A stretch of 34,643 bases of DNA from Pseudomonadota bacterium. GTDB lineage: Bacteria; Pseudomonadota; Gammaproteobacteria; Acidiferrobacterales; Acidiferrobacteraceae. Location of the stretch: the NCBI GenBank assembly GCA_021827145.1, contig JAKAXK010000014.1, positions 1 to 34,643 on the forward strand, read 5' to 3'. Both the position numbers and the translations under genes were made by a program. This document shows, piece after piece, positions 17,423 to 26,669 of the stretch (its first letter is position 1; every line of letters begins with the position of its first letter). The notes under the pieces are model-generated. The model saw only the letters and a list, made by a program, of their open reading frames with translations, did not search any database and had not been told where the DNA came from.

Positions 17423-18046
17423 GTGATCAAGGACTTGGTGGGCGTGTTCGCGATTTTGAACCCCTTGGGCGCGATACCGCTCTTTCTGTCTCTCACCGCC
17501 GGTCGATCACGCAAAGAGATGCGGCATATCGCCGCCAAGACCGCCTCGGCGGTGGCCGCCATTCTTCTGGTGGCCGTGTGGTCCGGACAGCGCCTGCTCG
17601 AGATTTTCGGTATCGGCGTGCCCGCGTTTCGCATCGCAGGGGGCCTTTTGGTCCTTTTGATCGCCATCGCCATGTTCCACGCCAAATCGACACCCGCCCG
17701 CCATACGCGCGAGGAGGATGCGGAGGCTGAATCCAAAGAGGATATCGCGGTCGTTCCCCTGGCGATCCCTTTGCTCGCTGGACCCGGGGCCATCAGTCTC
17801 GTGATCGTCGACGCCCAGAAGGCGCATGGTCTGGGCGCGGAGTTGGGCTTGAGCGTAGGCATCCTGGTGGTGGGCATCCTGGTGTGGCTGGTTCTGCGCC
17901 TGGCGGAGCCCATAGGCGTACGTCTGGGGACGGCGGGCCTCAATATCGCCACACGTGTCATGGGGCTGATCCTTGCGGCCATGGCCGTGCAGTTCATGGC
18001 CGTGGGGCTCACGGCCCTCTTGCCGGGCCTCGGCCGCCCCTCTTAG
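17423..18046 (+). CDS. MarC-family integral membrane protein
   Basis: The 207-residue polytopic inner-membrane protein of the MarC/UPF0056 family, whose function is not established (E. coli MarC was shown not to be a drug-resistance determinant). Seen: DLVGVFAILNPLGAIPLFLS in the first segment, then FRIAGGLLVLLIAIAMF, VVPLAIPLLAGPGAISLVIV and GLNIATRVMGLILAAMAVQF. About six hydrophobic segments are present, with a charged loop (ARHTREEDAEAESKED) in the middle. The GTG start has GGGGAGAG four bases upstream. It lies between egtD and clpB on the same strand; clpB has its own heat-shock promoter, so co-transcription is optional. Confidence 0.92.
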   Translation: MIKDLVGVFAILNPLGAIPLFLSLTAGRSRKEMRHIAAKTASAVAAILLVAVWSGQRLLEIFGIGVPAFRIAGGLLVLLIAIAMFHAKSTPARHTREEDAEAESKEDIAVVPLAIPLLAGPGAISLVIVDAQKAHGLGAELGLSVGILVVGILVWLVLRLAEPIGVRLGTAGLNIATRVMGLILAAMAVQFMAVGLTALLPGLGRPS

Positions 18047-18099
18047 GGTCGCGCTGCACGCCTCATGGCCGACGCCGCCCGGGTGCGTACCGGCGGTGA

Positions 18100-18128
18100 C
18101 TTGAAACGCCCTCAAAGACCCCCCATTT
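18100..18128 (+). promoter_or_regulatory. Sigma-32 (RpoH) heat-shock promoter of clpB
   Basis: CTTGAAA (18100-18106), a 14-base spacer, then CCCCATTT (18121-18128) matches the E. coli RpoH consensus CTTGAAA-N(11-16)-CCCCATNT at every fixed position. The clpB start lies 29 bases further on, with GAGAGG eight bases before its ATG. E. coli clpB is a classic sigma-32 regulon member, so element and gene agree. No competing sigma-70 element is evident nearby. Confidence 0.88.
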
Positions 18129-18157
18129 CATAGGGCGAACAGAGAGAGGTCGCGATC

Positions 18158-20758
18158 ATGAGGATGGACAAGCTTACCAATCGGTTTCAACAGGCACTGG
18201 CCGACGCGCAGTCCCTCGCGGTCGGGCGGGACCACCAATTCATCGAGCCCGCTCATCTTCTCGCAGCCCTGCTCGATCAGGAAGACGGTGTCCGTCCCCT
18301 GCTGGCGAAGGCCGGGCTTGCCGTCGACGCCTTGCGTACGCGCCTCGATGGCCTTCTCGACCGTCTGCCGAGCGTCGAGGGCTCGGCCGGCGAGGTGCAT
18401 ATCGGCAACGATCTATCGCGGCTTTTGAACGTCACGGATAAGTACGCCCAGAAGCGCGGCGATCAATACATCGCAAGCGAACTCTTTTTGCTCGCGGCGC
18501 TCGAGGACAAGGGCGACACGGGCCAACTTTTGCGCGAGGCAGGGGCGTCCCGGCCCGCCCTCGAGCAGGCCATAGAGGAGTGGCGCGGTGGGGGTAAGGT
18601 CGACGACCAGAATGCCGAACAGCAGCGCGGTGCACTCGACCGCTACACCGTGGATCTCACCGAACTGGCCGCTCAGGGCAAGCTCGATCCCGTCATCGGG
18701 CGCGATGACGAGATCCGTCGGGCCGTGCAGGTTCTGCAAAGGCGCACCAAGAATAACCCGGTATTGATCGGCGAGCCCGGCGTCGGTAAGACCGCGATCG
18801 TCGAGGGGCTCGCCCAGCGCATAGTGAACGGCGAGGTGCCGGAGGGTCTGCGCGGCCGCCGCCTGTTGGCGTTGGACTTGGGCGCGCTCATCGCTGGGGC
18901 CAAGTTCCGCGGTGAGTTCGAGGAACGACTGAAGGCCGTCTTGAAGGACCTCGGAAAACAGGAAGGGCGCGTCATCCTCTTCATCGACGAGATCCATACC
19001 ATGGTCGGGGCGGGCAAGGCCGAAGGGGCGATGGACGCGGGGAATATGCTGAAGCCCGCGCTCGCCCGCGGTGAGCTTCACGCCATCGGTGCCACCACCC
19101 TGGATGAATACCGCCAGTACATAGAGAAAGACGCTGCGCTCGAGCGACGCTTCCAAAAGGTCCTCGTGGACGAACCTTCGGTCGAGGATACCATCGCCAT
19201 CCTGAGGGGCCTGAAGGAAAAATACGAGGTGCACCATGGGGTCGATATCTCGGACCCGGCGCTCGTGGCGGCCGCCACGCTCGCGCATCGCTACATCACC
19301 GACCGGCAATTGCCGGACAAAGCGATCGATCTGGTCGATGAGGCCGCAGCCCGCATTCGCATGGAGATCGACTCCCGTCCCGAATCCATGGACCGGCTGG
19401 ATCGGCGTTTGATCCAGCTCAAGATCGAAAGGGTGGCGCTCCAGAAGGAGGCCGACGAGGCCTCCCGTAAGCGCCTGGCGGTACTCGAAGAAGAGATCGG
19501 CCGGCTCGAGCGCGAGTACGCGGATCTCGAGGAGGTCTGGCGTTCCGAAAAAGCGGCCTTGCAAGGAGAGCAGCACATCAAGGAGGCATTGGATCGGGCC
19601 CGTGTGGAGATGGAGAGCGCGCGACGTGCCAGCGATTTCGCGCGCATGTCGGAACTCCAGTATGGCCGCATTCCGGAACTCGAGCAGCAGCTGGCGGCGC
19701 GCGGCACGCCGATGCGTCCCAAGCTTCTCCGTAAGGAGGTGGGCGAAGAGGAGATCGCTGAAGTGGTGTCGCGCTCAACCGGCATCCCGGTCTCGCGGAT
19801 GATGGAAGGGGAACGGGAGAAGCTTCTGCGCATGGAGCATGAGCTCCATAGGCGCGTAGTCGGTCAACGCGAGGCGGTCGCCGCGGTGGCTAACGCCATA
19901 CGCCGCTCACGCGCCGGGCTTTCCGATCCGAACCGGCCGAACGGCTCCTTCTTGTTCTTGGGGCCCACGGGTGTAGGCAAGACCGAGTTGTGTCGCACGC
20001 TTGCATCCTTCCTGTTCGATGCCGACGAGGCCATGGTGCGCATCGACATGTCAGAGTTCATGGAAAAACACTCGGTGGCGCGCCTCATTGGAGCCCCCCC
20101 GGGTTATGTGGGCTATGAACAGGGCGGTTATCTCACCGAGGCGGTGCGCCGACGCCCTTATTCGGTCATACTCCTGGACGAAGTGGAGAAAGCGCATCCC
20201 GACGTCTTCAATGTGCTCTTGCAGGTGCTGGATGACGGACGTCTGACCGACGGCCAGGGGCGCACCGTGGATTTCCGCAATGCCATCATCGTAATGACAT
20301 CCAATCTGGGCTCGCAGGTCATCCAGGAACTGGCCGGAGAAGACAATTACGGGCGCATGAAGGAGGCGGTGATGGAGATCGTGAGCCAACACTTCAGGCC
20401 CGAATTCATCAATCGCGTGGATGACATCGTGGTGTTCCATCCGCTCGGGCGCGAGGATCTGCGGCACATCACTACTATCCAGCTCGGCAACCTCGTCGAT
20501 CGGCTGCGTTCGCGCGACCTCGGTCTCATGCTCTCTGACGCGGCCATCGACCGACTCGCGGAGGCCGGATTCGACCCGGTCTACGGCGCGCGGCCCCTGA
20601 AGCGGGCGGTGCAGCAGTATCTCGAGAACCCGCTCGCACAGGAGATACTGAAGGGGCGCTTCTCGCCCGGGGACATGATCACGGTCGACACGCGCGACGG
20701 GGATTTCGTATTTGAGGCCCGCCACGCCGAGCTGGATCGACAGGCGCGCAGCGCCTAG
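18158..20758 (+). CDS. clpB: Chaperone ClpB (Hsp104-type disaggregase)
   Basis: Hexameric AAA+ disaggregase that works with DnaK to rescue aggregated protein in the cytoplasm. The 866-residue product has the N-terminal repeat domain ([20 protein letters not shown]), nucleotide-binding domain 1 with Walker A GEPGVGKT at 205-212 and [13 protein letters not shown], the coiled-coil middle domain (about 410-525), and domain 2 with GPTGVGKT at 602-609, [20 protein letters not shown] and LLDEVEKAH. No ClpP-docking loop is expected or seen. Residue positions track E. coli ClpB within one or two. The GTG internal start used for the short E. coli form has no in-frame counterpart that I could find. Its TAG stop is shared with the convergent thioesterase in CTAG. 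Confidence 0.98.
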   Translation: MRMDKLTNRFQQALADAQSLAVGRDHQFIEPAHLLAALLDQEDGVRPLLAKAGLAVDALRTRLDGLLDRLPSVEGSAGEVHIGNDLSRLLNVTDKYAQKRGDQYIASELFLLAALEDKGDTGQLLREAGASRPALEQAIEEWRGGGKVDDQNAEQQRGALDRYTVDLTELAAQGKLDPVIGRDDEIRRAVQVLQRRTKNNPVLIGEPGVGKTAIVEGLAQRIVNGEVPEGLRGRRLLALDLGALIAGAKFRGEFEERLKAVLKDLGKQEGRVILFIDEIHTMVGAGKAEGAMDAGNMLKPALARGELHAIGATTLDEYRQYIEKDAALERRFQKVLVDEPSVEDTIAILRGLKEKYEVHHGVDISDPALVAAATLAHRYITDRQLPDKAIDLVDEAAARIRMEIDSRPESMDRLDRRLIQLKIERVALQKEADEASRKRLAVLEEEIGRLEREYADLEEVWRSEKAALQGEQHIKEALDRARVEMESARRASDFARMSELQYGRIPELEQQLAARGTPMRPKLLRKEVGEEEIAEVVSRSTGIPVSRMMEGEREKLLRMEHELHRRVVGQREAVAAVANAIRRSRAGLSDPNRPNGSFLFLGPTGVGKTELCRTLASFLFDADEAMVRIDMSEFMEKHSVARLIGAPPGYVGYEQGGYLTEAVRRRPYSVILLDEVEKAHPDVFNVLLQVLDDGRLTDGQGRTVDFRNAIIVMTSNLGSQVIQELAGEDNYGRMKEAVMEIVSQHFRPEFINRVDDIVVFHPLGREDLRHITTIQLGNLVDRLRSRDLGLMLSDAAIDRLAEAGFDPVYGARPLKRAVQQYLENPLAQEILKGRFSPGDMITVDTRDGDFVFEARHAELDRQARSA

Positions 20759-21183
20759 GGACGATCCTCGCGGTCGCGGTCCAGGAGGGGCACCGGTCGG
20801 GGCTTACGGTCCGGCCCCATGGCCACATAGGTCAGGGTCGCCTCCGTGACCCGTACCCTCTGCGCGTGTGTATCATGACCGAACCGTTCGGCATAGACCG
20901 TGACGTCGACCGTGATCGAGGTGGTCCCGACCCGCACGACGCGCGCGTAGAGGCTGACGACGTCGCCGACGAACACGGGCTTGTGGAACTGCACGGCGTT
21001 GACCGCCACCGTGATCACGCGCCCGCGGGCACGGCGATGGGCGGCCACGCTTCCGGCGATGTCGATCTGGGATAATATCCAGCCCCCAAAAATGTCGCCG
21101 GCGACATTGGTGTCGGCGGGCATCGGGACGACGCGCAGGGTGGGGGATTGGTCGTGGTCGGAGGCGGGCGCATCTGGCGTCAT
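20755..21183 (-). CDS. Acyl-CoA thioesterase, YciA-type hotdog-fold
   Basis: The 142-residue cytoplasmic enzyme expected to hydrolyse acyl-CoA to free acid and CoA. The YciA/BFIT family core is visible: [20 protein letters not shown] (with the Asn and Asp of the active site), [40 protein letters not shown] and the final strand EATLTYVAM. It is a single hotdog domain with no fusion. The ATG 21183 has only a weak ribosome binding site. The stop is read from the opposite strand of the same CTAG as the clpB stop, so the two genes leave no room for terminators. The chain-length preference cannot be read from sequence. Confidence 0.92.
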   Translation of the reverse strand: MTPDAPASDHDQSPTLRVVPMPADTNVAGDIFGGWILSQIDIAGSVAAHRRARGRVITVAVNAVQFHKPVFVGDVVSLYARVVRVGTTSITVDVTVYAERFGHDTHAQRVRVTEATLTYVAMGPDRKPRPVPLLDRDREDRP

Positions 21184-21257
21184 GGGTCGATTCTCAGTAA
21201 GCTTTCATCATTGGCGTGCATAAAGGACCGCCACAATCTAACCGATACTTGGTGACT

Positions 21258-21563
21258 ATGCATATACCGGCCAACCAGGAGGACTTCCTGGACCTGTTGG
21301 ACCAGGCGATCTTCGAGACACGCGACATGCTGAGCGCGATTGAGAGCGAGGGTGAGGACTGCGAGTTGGGCGAGTACGTCGGCGTGTTCGAGGCCCTGGA
21401 ACAGATACTCGTTGGACTGCATGGCGAGATCTGCGCGGGTCGTCATGTCTTCGACGGTGCACCACTTCCCTATACGGACCTGCTTACGCGTTTTCGCACA
21501 CGCATCCCGTTCGCTGACATCCTAGAGACGCTCAATCAAGTGCAAAAAGGCGGGTTAGCGTGA
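21258..21563 (+). CDS. Small acidic hypothetical protein coupled to aroC
   Basis: A 101-residue protein that I cannot assign to a named family. It begins at ATG 21258 ([20 protein letters not shown]) with only a weak ribosome binding site; GTG 21216 in the same frame would add 14 residues that look unlike protein. It is strongly acidic and mainly helical by appearance, with an [20 protein letters not shown] segment, then [15 protein letters not shown] and [13 protein letters not shown]. There is no signal peptide or membrane segment and a single metal-type motif is absent. Its TGA overlaps the aroC GTG (GTGA), so it is translationally coupled to chorismate synthase. A real gene is likely; the function is unknown. 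Confidence 0.75.
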   Translation: MHIPANQEDFLDLLDQAIFETRDMLSAIESEGEDCELGEYVGVFEALEQILVGLHGEICAGRHVFDGAPLPYTDLLTRFRTRIPFADILETLNQVQKGGLA

Positions 21564-22660
21564 GCGGAAACACCTACGGCAGGCTTTTTTGCGTCACGAG
21601 CTTCGGTGAGAGCCATGGACCGGCGATCGGCTGCGTGATCGACGGTTGTCCGCCGGGCCTGCCGCTTTCGGAGGCCGTGATTCAGCCAGACCTGGATCGG
21701 CGACGCCCCGGAACCTCCCGCCATACGACACAGCGGCGGGAAGAGGACCGGGTCCGTATCCTGTCGGGGGTCTTCGAGGGGCTGACCACGGGAACGCCGA
21801 TCGCGCTCCTCATAGAAAATACCGACGCTCGGTCCCAGGATTACGGCAAGATCGCGAACCTCTTCCGACCGGGACATGCGGACTATGCCTACCAGCAGAA
21901 ATACGGGACACGCGATCACCGTGGCGGGGGCCGCTCTTCGGCCCGCGAGACCGCCGCGCGGGTTGCGGCCGGCGCCGTGGCGCGGACCTATCTGCAGGCC
22001 CGCTACGGCATCGTGGTGCGCGGCTATCTTTCGCAGCTGGGCCCCTACAGGGCGGCGGTGGTCGACTGGGATGCCGTGAGCGAAAACGCGTTCTTTTGTC
22101 CGGACCGATCCCTGGTGCCCGAACTCGAGGCCTACATGGACGCCTTGCGCCGCACGGGTGACTCGATCGGCGCGGAGGTGACGGTCGTGGCGCAGAACGT
22201 CCCGCCCGGGATCGGGGAGCCGATCTTTGATCGCCTCGACGCCGACATCGCGCACGCCATGATGAGCATCAATGCGGTGAAAGGCGTGGAGATCGGGGAC
22301 GGCTTCGCGGTGGTGAGCGCGCGCGGCTCTGAGAGCCGCGACGAGATGACCCCCAATGGTTTTCTGTCGAATCATGCCGGCGGCATTCTGGGCGGTATTT
22401 CCTCGGGTCAGGATATTGTCGTGCGGCTGGCCCTGAAGCCGACCGCCAGCATCCGCATCCCCGGGCGCACGGTGAATAAGGAGGGCGCCGCGGCCGAGAT
22501 CGTGACCACCGGACGGCACGACCCCTGTGTCGGGATCCGCGCAACCCCCATCGCCGAGGCGATGCTCTGCCTGACACTAATGGACCAGGTCTTGCGCCAT
22601 CGTGGGCAAAACGCCGATGTGGCCAGCGTAACGCCCCGTATACCGGCGAGCTGCGACTAG
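21560..22660 (+). CDS. aroC: Chorismate synthase
   Basis: The last shikimate-pathway step: EPSP to chorismate with reduced FMN, in the cytoplasm. The 366-residue product carries the signatures [75 protein letters not shown] and the C-terminal [20 protein letters not shown]. The start is GTG 21560 overlapping the small upstream ORF. It is of the usual length and all flavin- and substrate-binding blocks appear intact. Downstream a 164-base structured gap separates it from an MFS transporter on the same strand. The identification is secure. Confidence 0.97.
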   Translation: MSGNTYGRLFCVTSFGESHGPAIGCVIDGCPPGLPLSEAVIQPDLDRRRPGTSRHTTQRREEDRVRILSGVFEGLTTGTPIALLIENTDARSQDYGKIANLFRPGHADYAYQQKYGTRDHRGGGRSSARETAARVAAGAVARTYLQARYGIVVRGYLSQLGPYRAAVVDWDAVSENAFFCPDRSLVPELEAYMDALRRTGDSIGAEVTVVAQNVPPGIGEPIFDRLDADIAHAMMSINAVKGVEIGDGFAVVSARGSESRDEMTPNGFLSNHAGGILGGISSGQDIVVRLALKPTASIRIPGRTVNKEGAAAEIVTTGRHDPCVGIRATPIAEAMLCLTLMDQVLRHRGQNADVASVTPRIPASCD

Positions 22661-22744
22661 CGGGCCCGTCCGTCGCGGCCCTGCGACAGGCGACCGAAAC
22701 CCGGATAAGATGCGGGCCGTGCTGTCATCCCTCTCATGTATGCT

Positions 22745-22824
22745 GCGCCCCGAGGCGCGCCGATCCGGTCGCGATCGGCGGGGCGCTTGGGCACGCCCCC
22801 TCGGGAGCGCCGAGGGGTGCCCCC
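22745..22824 (+). promoter_or_regulatory. Two tandem hairpins in the leader of the MFS gene, the second covering the ribosome binding site
   Basis: First: outer arms GCGCCCC (22745-22751) and GGGGCGC (22780-22786) around a perfect 8-bp stem CGCCGATC/GATCGGCG (22758-22765 and 22773-22780; one base is shared between the alternatives). Second: CCCCTCGG (22797-22804), loop GAGCG, CCGAGGGG (22810-22817), prolonged by GGGCA (22789-22793) pairing with TGCCC (22818-22822). The only Shine-Dalgarno-like run for the ATG at 22825 is GAGGGG in the closing arm of the second stem, so folding would block initiation. No known riboswitch class was recognised. The folding is inferred from complementarity. Confidence 0.45.
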
Positions 22825-24006
22825 ATGGCTGAGCGCGGCCGCTCGAAGTGTGGATCCTCGGGCAACCGTATCTTGATATGGATTGCGCAGAAGGACTGGC
22901 CGCGCTCGGCATTCTACTGGTTCTATTTCAGCGCGCTGGGCGCGCTCTTACCGTATTGGCCGCTCTATCTGCGTTCACGCGGGTTCGGGCCGCGCGCGCT
23001 GGGCGACCTGATGGCGCTGTTTGCGCTATCGCGGATCGTCGCGCCCTATGCCGGGGGGTGGCTCAGCGACCGTTTCGGGCAAAGGCTGACGGTGGTGCGC
23101 GGCGCGGCCTTGTTGGCCTTCGTCTGCTTTCTGTTTGTCGTTTACGCACAGAGCTTCGTGGCAATCGCCGCGGTCATGGTGAGTTTCAGCTTCTTCTGGT
23201 ACGCGACCCTGCCGCCGGTGGAGGCCAGTACACTGGCCTTCCACGGCGATCGCTATGGACGCATCCGGCTGTGGGGATCGATAGGCTTCATCGTCGTAGT
23301 CTTGGGGCTTGGCCCCATTCTCGACCGCTTCGGGGCGCAGGTCACTGTGCCGGCCATCGCCCTCCTGTTATTGGGCCTTTGGTTCGCGACCCTGGGGCTC
23401 GCACCTCTGGCGCCAACGCCAACGGGGCTTGCGCCCGCGCCGATCCGACGTGGCCTCGCCCCCTTCCTGGTCGCCTGTTTCCTGATGCAGGTGAGTTACG
23501 GGCCCTATTACACGTTTTATTCCGTATACCTTGCCCATTACGGATACGACAAGACCACCATTGGGGCCCTCTGGGCCCTCGGGGTCGTGTGTGAGGTGGT
23601 CGTGTTCTGGCAGGCCGGGCGTTTCTTCGCGCGTTTTGGCGAATGGCGGCTCTTCGCGTTCACCTTCGGGCTTGCGATCGTACGATGGATCGTGATTGCG
23701 GACTTTCCGCATTCGTGGCCGGCCCTGGCGCTCGCGCAGGCCTTCCATGCCTTCACATTCGGACTCTACCATGCGCTGGCGGTGCGCCTCGTAAGCCACT
23801 ATGCGGGCCCAGGCGCCAAGGCCCGTGCCCAGGCCTTTTATGGAAGCGCCGCCGGCGCCGGGGCGGCCGTGGGCGCAGCCATAAGCGGGTATCTGTGGGT
23901 CTCGGTCGGACCCCAGGGCATGTTTCTGTCGGCCGCCGCGGTAGCGGCGGCGGGTTTCCTGGTCATCCTGCCGCGCGTTAAGGGCCGCGCACAGGAGGCC
24001 TGTTAG
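22825..24006 (+). CDS. Major facilitator superfamily transporter (HcaT/LacY-like MFS_1-like group)
   Basis: The 393-residue, roughly 12-helix inner-membrane transporter. It resembles the 3-phenylpropionate/nucleoside-type MFS_1-like group: SAFYWFYFSALGALLPYWPL in helix 1, YAGGWLSDRFGQRL in the helix 2-3 loop, YGRIRLWGSIGFIVVVLG, and SYGPYYTFYSVYLAHYGYDK opening the second half, with FGLYHALAVRLVSHYAG later. The substrate cannot be told. The ATG 22825 is the first start in frame, but the first 25 residues are polar and unlike the family, so TTG 22873, nearer the first helix, is an alternative. A structured leader precedes it. Its TAG stop overlaps the TAA of the convergent gene in TTAG. Confidence 0.9.
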   Translation: MAERGRSKCGSSGNRILIWIAQKDWPRSAFYWFYFSALGALLPYWPLYLRSRGFGPRALGDLMALFALSRIVAPYAGGWLSDRFGQRLTVVRGAALLAFVCFLFVVYAQSFVAIAAVMVSFSFFWYATLPPVEASTLAFHGDRYGRIRLWGSIGFIVVVLGLGPILDRFGAQVTVPAIALLLLGLWFATLGLAPLAPTPTGLAPAPIRRGLAPFLVACFLMQVSYGPYYTFYSVYLAHYGYDKTTIGALWALGVVCEVVVFWQAGRFFARFGEWRLFAFTFGLAIVRWIVIADFPHSWPALALAQAFHAFTFGLYHALAVRLVSHYAGPGAKARAQAFYGSAAGAGAAVGAAISGYLWVSVGPQGMFLSAAAVAAAGFLVILPRVKGRAQEAC

Positions 24007-24404
24007 CGATGCGCCCGACGGCGTAGCGCCGGGAAGGGTAAGATCTGCCCCCGCGGCGCCCGGGGTCGCACCGGCCGCGGATGGGGTTTTTGTTCGAATA
24101 CGGCCTGGAGCGCCGCCAGAAAGCCTTCCGAGAAACGGTAGGTATCGATATCCGTGTGCTCGGCGTGCGCCACCACCGCATGGATCGGCGTCACGGCCTT
24201 CAAGGAGGCCTCCGCCACGACCGGATCTTTGATATGCCGACAGTGGTTCTCGGTGTAGATCGCGCGCACAAGCGTGACTGTGAGCTCGTGATGGAGGCCA
24301 CAGCCCTCGAAGATGTCCTGGAGGCCGCTCGCTTGCGGCCACACCGGGAGATGGATGTGGCCTAGGCGCTCTTCCAGGCTTTGCAGCAGTTGCAGGAAGG
24401 TCAT
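24003..24404 (-). CDS. Hypothetical protein, 133 residues, divergent from leuC
   Basis: Not recognised. The product starts [20 protein letters not shown] and continues with a His-rich mixed region ([40 protein letters not shown]) before a basic, Pro-rich C-terminal tail ([23 protein letters not shown]). Two Cys residues and nine or more His could bind metal, but no standard motif fits. There is no signal peptide or membrane segment. The ribosome binding site is weak. Reasons to believe it: a gene-like composition, exact fit of the stop to the convergent MFS stop (TTAG), and the lack of any other gene here. It is not a known leucine regulator as far as I can tell. Confidence 0.6.
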   Translation of the reverse strand: MTFLQLLQSLEERLGHIHLPVWPQASGLQDIFEGCGLHHELTVTLVRAIYTENHCRHIKDPVVAEASLKAVTPIHAVVAHAEHTDIDTYRFSEGFLAALQAVFEQKPHPRPVRPRAPRGQILPFPALRRRAHR

Positions 24405-24545
24405 GGTGGTATCTCAACTTCGGGACGAACGGGTCGCGCCTCCCGCCGTCGATTGCAAAGGGGGGGTATTGTCGGCCAGGGATGCCGCCCTGTCGAGACA
24501 CGCGCGGATCGAAGGTCCATCCTTGGGCCGGACGGCGGCACAATA

Positions 24546-24574
24546 TTGGCATCGGCGGCCCCTTTGCGTACCAT
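24546..24574 (+). promoter_or_regulatory. Putative sigma-70 promoter of leuCDB
   Basis: TTGGCA (24546-24551), a 17-base spacer and TACCAT (24569-24574) match the -35 and -10 consensus at five and four of six positions, 27 bases before the leuC ATG. The 197-base gap 24405-24601 otherwise contains a G7 run, but no leucine-rich leader peptide and no terminator-like hairpin with a T-run, so classical leu attenuation is not apparent. Confidence 0.4.
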
Positions 24575-24601
24575 GGGCGCACTTTGAAAGGGGCGATTTC
24601 T

Positions 24602-26005
24602 ATGGGGAAGACGCTTTACGAGAAATTGTGGGACAGTCATGTGGTGCGGGAGTTGCCCGACGGGACCTGCCTCGTCTATATCGACCGTCAGCTCGTGCAT
24701 GAAGTGACGAGTCCGCAGGCCTTCGCAGGCGTGCGGGCGCGCGGGCGCGACCTGTGGCGACCGGATGCGAATCTGGCGGTCGCTGACCATAATGTTCCGA
24801 CGAAAGATCGCGCACTTGGCATCTCCGACCCGACATCGCGCGTGCAAATTGAGACCTTGGATCGCAACTGCCGCGATTTCGGGGTAGCGCTTTTTTCCAT
24901 GGACGACGTGCGCCAGGGTATCGTTCATGTGGTGGGGCCCGAGCAGGGCGCCACGTTGCCCGGCATGACCATTGTGTGCGGCGACTCGCACACATCCACA
25001 CATGGGGCCTTCGGGGCCTTGGCCTATGGCATCGGAACCTCCGAGGTCGAGCAGGTCATGGCGACGCAATGTCTGCTACAGAAACGCTCGCGGACCATGC
25101 GCGTGCGCCTGGAGGGCACGATACCCGCGGGCGTCGGGGCCAAAGACATGGCGCTGGCGGTGATCGGCCAGATCGGCACCGCCGGTGGGACCGGCCATGC
25201 CATCGAATTCGCCGGTGATGCCGTGCGCGCGCTGTCCATGGAAGGGCGCATGACACTTTGCAATATGGCGATCGAGGCCGGCGCGCGCGCCGGCCTCATC
25301 GGCGTGGACGAGACCACCATCTCCTATCTGGCGGGGCGCCCGTTTGCGCCCAGCGGCGCCCTCTGGGACCAGGCCGTGCAGGCTTGGCGGGAGTACGTCA
25401 CGGACCCCGACGCCACATTCGACCGCGAGCAGGTCATCGACGTGAGTGCTCTTGCCCCGCAGGTGACCTTCGGGACCTCGCCGGAGATGGTGGTCCCCAT
25501 CGACGGGTGCGTCCCCGACCCGGCGCGCGAGAGCGATCCGGCGCGCCGCGAGGCTATGATGGCGGCCTTGACCTATATGGACTTGCGTCCAGGAACCGCC
25601 ATAGTCGATGTCCCGATCGATGTGGTGTTCATCGGGTCGTGCACGAATGCGCGCCTCGAAGATCTGCGCGCGGCGGCAAGGATCGTCGCTGGACGCAAGG
25701 TCGCCTCTGGTGTGCGGCGCGCGCTGGTGGTTCCGGGCTCTGGCCTTGTGAAGCGCGCGGCCGAGTCCGAAGGGCTTGATCGCCTCTTTAAAGAAGCAGG
25801 CTTCGAGTGGCGCGATCCTGGCTGCTCCATGTGTCTTGCCATGAACGCCGACAGACTTGAGAGTGGCGAGCGCTGTGCCTCGACCTCGAATCGAAACTTC
25901 GAGGGTCGCCAAGGCGCAGGGGGTCGTACCCATCTCGTCAGTCCGCAAATGGCCGCGGCGGCCGCCATCGCGGGGCACTTCGTCGACATACGTCGTCCAT
26001 CCTAA
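24602..26005 (+). CDS. leuC: 3-isopropylmalate dehydratase large subunit
   Basis: The large subunit of isopropylmalate isomerase, a [4Fe-4S] aconitase-family enzyme of leucine synthesis. The 467-residue product has [12 protein letters not shown], the [20 protein letters not shown] segment, [43 protein letters not shown] and the cluster cysteines in [15 protein letters not shown] and [13 protein letters not shown], ending [19 protein letters not shown]. The start ATG 24602 has AAAGGGG upstream; the open frame reaches back to 24482 but that part is not protein-like. leuD follows 10 bases after the stop. The identification is secure. Confidence 0.98.
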   Translation: MGKTLYEKLWDSHVVRELPDGTCLVYIDRQLVHEVTSPQAFAGVRARGRDLWRPDANLAVADHNVPTKDRALGISDPTSRVQIETLDRNCRDFGVALFSMDDVRQGIVHVVGPEQGATLPGMTIVCGDSHTSTHGAFGALAYGIGTSEVEQVMATQCLLQKRSRTMRVRLEGTIPAGVGAKDMALAVIGQIGTAGGTGHAIEFAGDAVRALSMEGRMTLCNMAIEAGARAGLIGVDETTISYLAGRPFAPSGALWDQAVQAWREYVTDPDATFDREQVIDVSALAPQVTFGTSPEMVVPIDGCVPDPARESDPARREAMMAALTYMDLRPGTAIVDVPIDVVFIGSCTNARLEDLRAAARIVAGRKVASGVRRALVVPGSGLVKRAAESEGLDRLFKEAGFEWRDPGCSMCLAMNADRLESGERCASTSNRNFEGRQGAGGRTHLVSPQMAAAAAIAGHFVDIRRPS

Positions 26006-26015
26006 GGGGGATCTT

Positions 26016-26669
26016 TTGCAGCGTTTTGAAAAAGAGACGGGGCTTGTCGTTCCCCTCGACCGCTTGAACGTCGACACCGACGCCATTATCCCGAAGCAGT
26101 TCCTGAAGGCGGTGGGGCGCACGGGCTTCGGCGCCAATCTGTTCGACAATTGGCGCTATCTGGATCAGGGCGAGCCGGGTCAAGAGACCGCGCGCACGCC
26201 CAATCCGGATTTTGTCTTGAACAAGCCTCGTTATCAGGGTGCCTCGATCTTGCTCGCGCGCGCCAACTTTGGCTGTGGATCGTCCCGCGAGCACGCCCCT
26301 TGGGCGCTTGTCGAATATGGCATCCGCGCTATCGTGGCGCCAAGCTTCGCGGACATTTTTTACCAAAACAGTCTGAAAAACGGCCTGTTGCCAGTCGTCC
26401 TGCCCGAGGATACCGTCGACCGTCTGTTTCAGGCCGTGGAGGCGGAAGTGGGTTATGCTCTAACGATCGATTTGCATACGGGCCAGGTCTCGGCGCAGGG
26501 CGAGGAGATTGGGACTTTTTCGATTGACCCGTTTCGTAAAGAGTGTCTCTTGAATGGGCTCGATGACATCGGCTGGACGCTCAGACATGAAGCGGAGATC
26601 CAGGCATACGAGGCGCGCAGGCGGCGCGAGGCGCCATGGCTGTTCGGGTCGGAGGGGTCTCGGATATGA
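26016..26669 (+). CDS. leuD: 3-isopropylmalate dehydratase small subunit
   Basis: The small (swivel-domain) subunit that completes the isopropylmalate isomerase active site with LeuC. The 217-residue product starts at TTG 26016, with AAGGGGG five bases upstream; no in-frame ATG would keep the conserved N-terminus. Blocks: [74 protein letters not shown] and [15 protein letters not shown]. This is the long (about 200+ residue) bacterial LeuD class that pairs with a long LeuC. It overlaps leuB by ATGA. Confidence 0.97.
   Translation: MQRFEKETGLVVPLDRLNVDTDAIIPKQFLKAVGRTGFGANLFDNWRYLDQGEPGQETARTPNPDFVLNKPRYQGASILLARANFGCGSSREHAPWALVEYGIRAIVAPSFADIFYQNSLKNGLLPVVLPEDTVDRLFQAVEAEVGYALTIDLHTGQVSAQGEEIGTFSIDPFRKECLLNGLDDIGWTLRHEAEIQAYEARRRREAPWLFGSEGSRI

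Noticed and set aside
16966-18012. 348-codon minus-strand frame
   Set aside because: It is antisense to egtD and marC; no ribosome binding site and no recognisable domain.
18590-18620. Internal start for a short ClpB form as in E. coli
   Set aside because: The corresponding codon is GTC and no in-frame ATG, GTG or TTG with a ribosome binding site is present there.
23368-24582. 404-codon minus-strand frame
   Set aside because: It spans the MFS gene antisense and a different frame of the 24003-24404 gene; composition is that of a shadow.
24405-24601. Leucine-rich leader peptide and attenuator before leuC
   Set aside because: No short ORF with a run of Leu codons and no terminator hairpin with a T-run were found.
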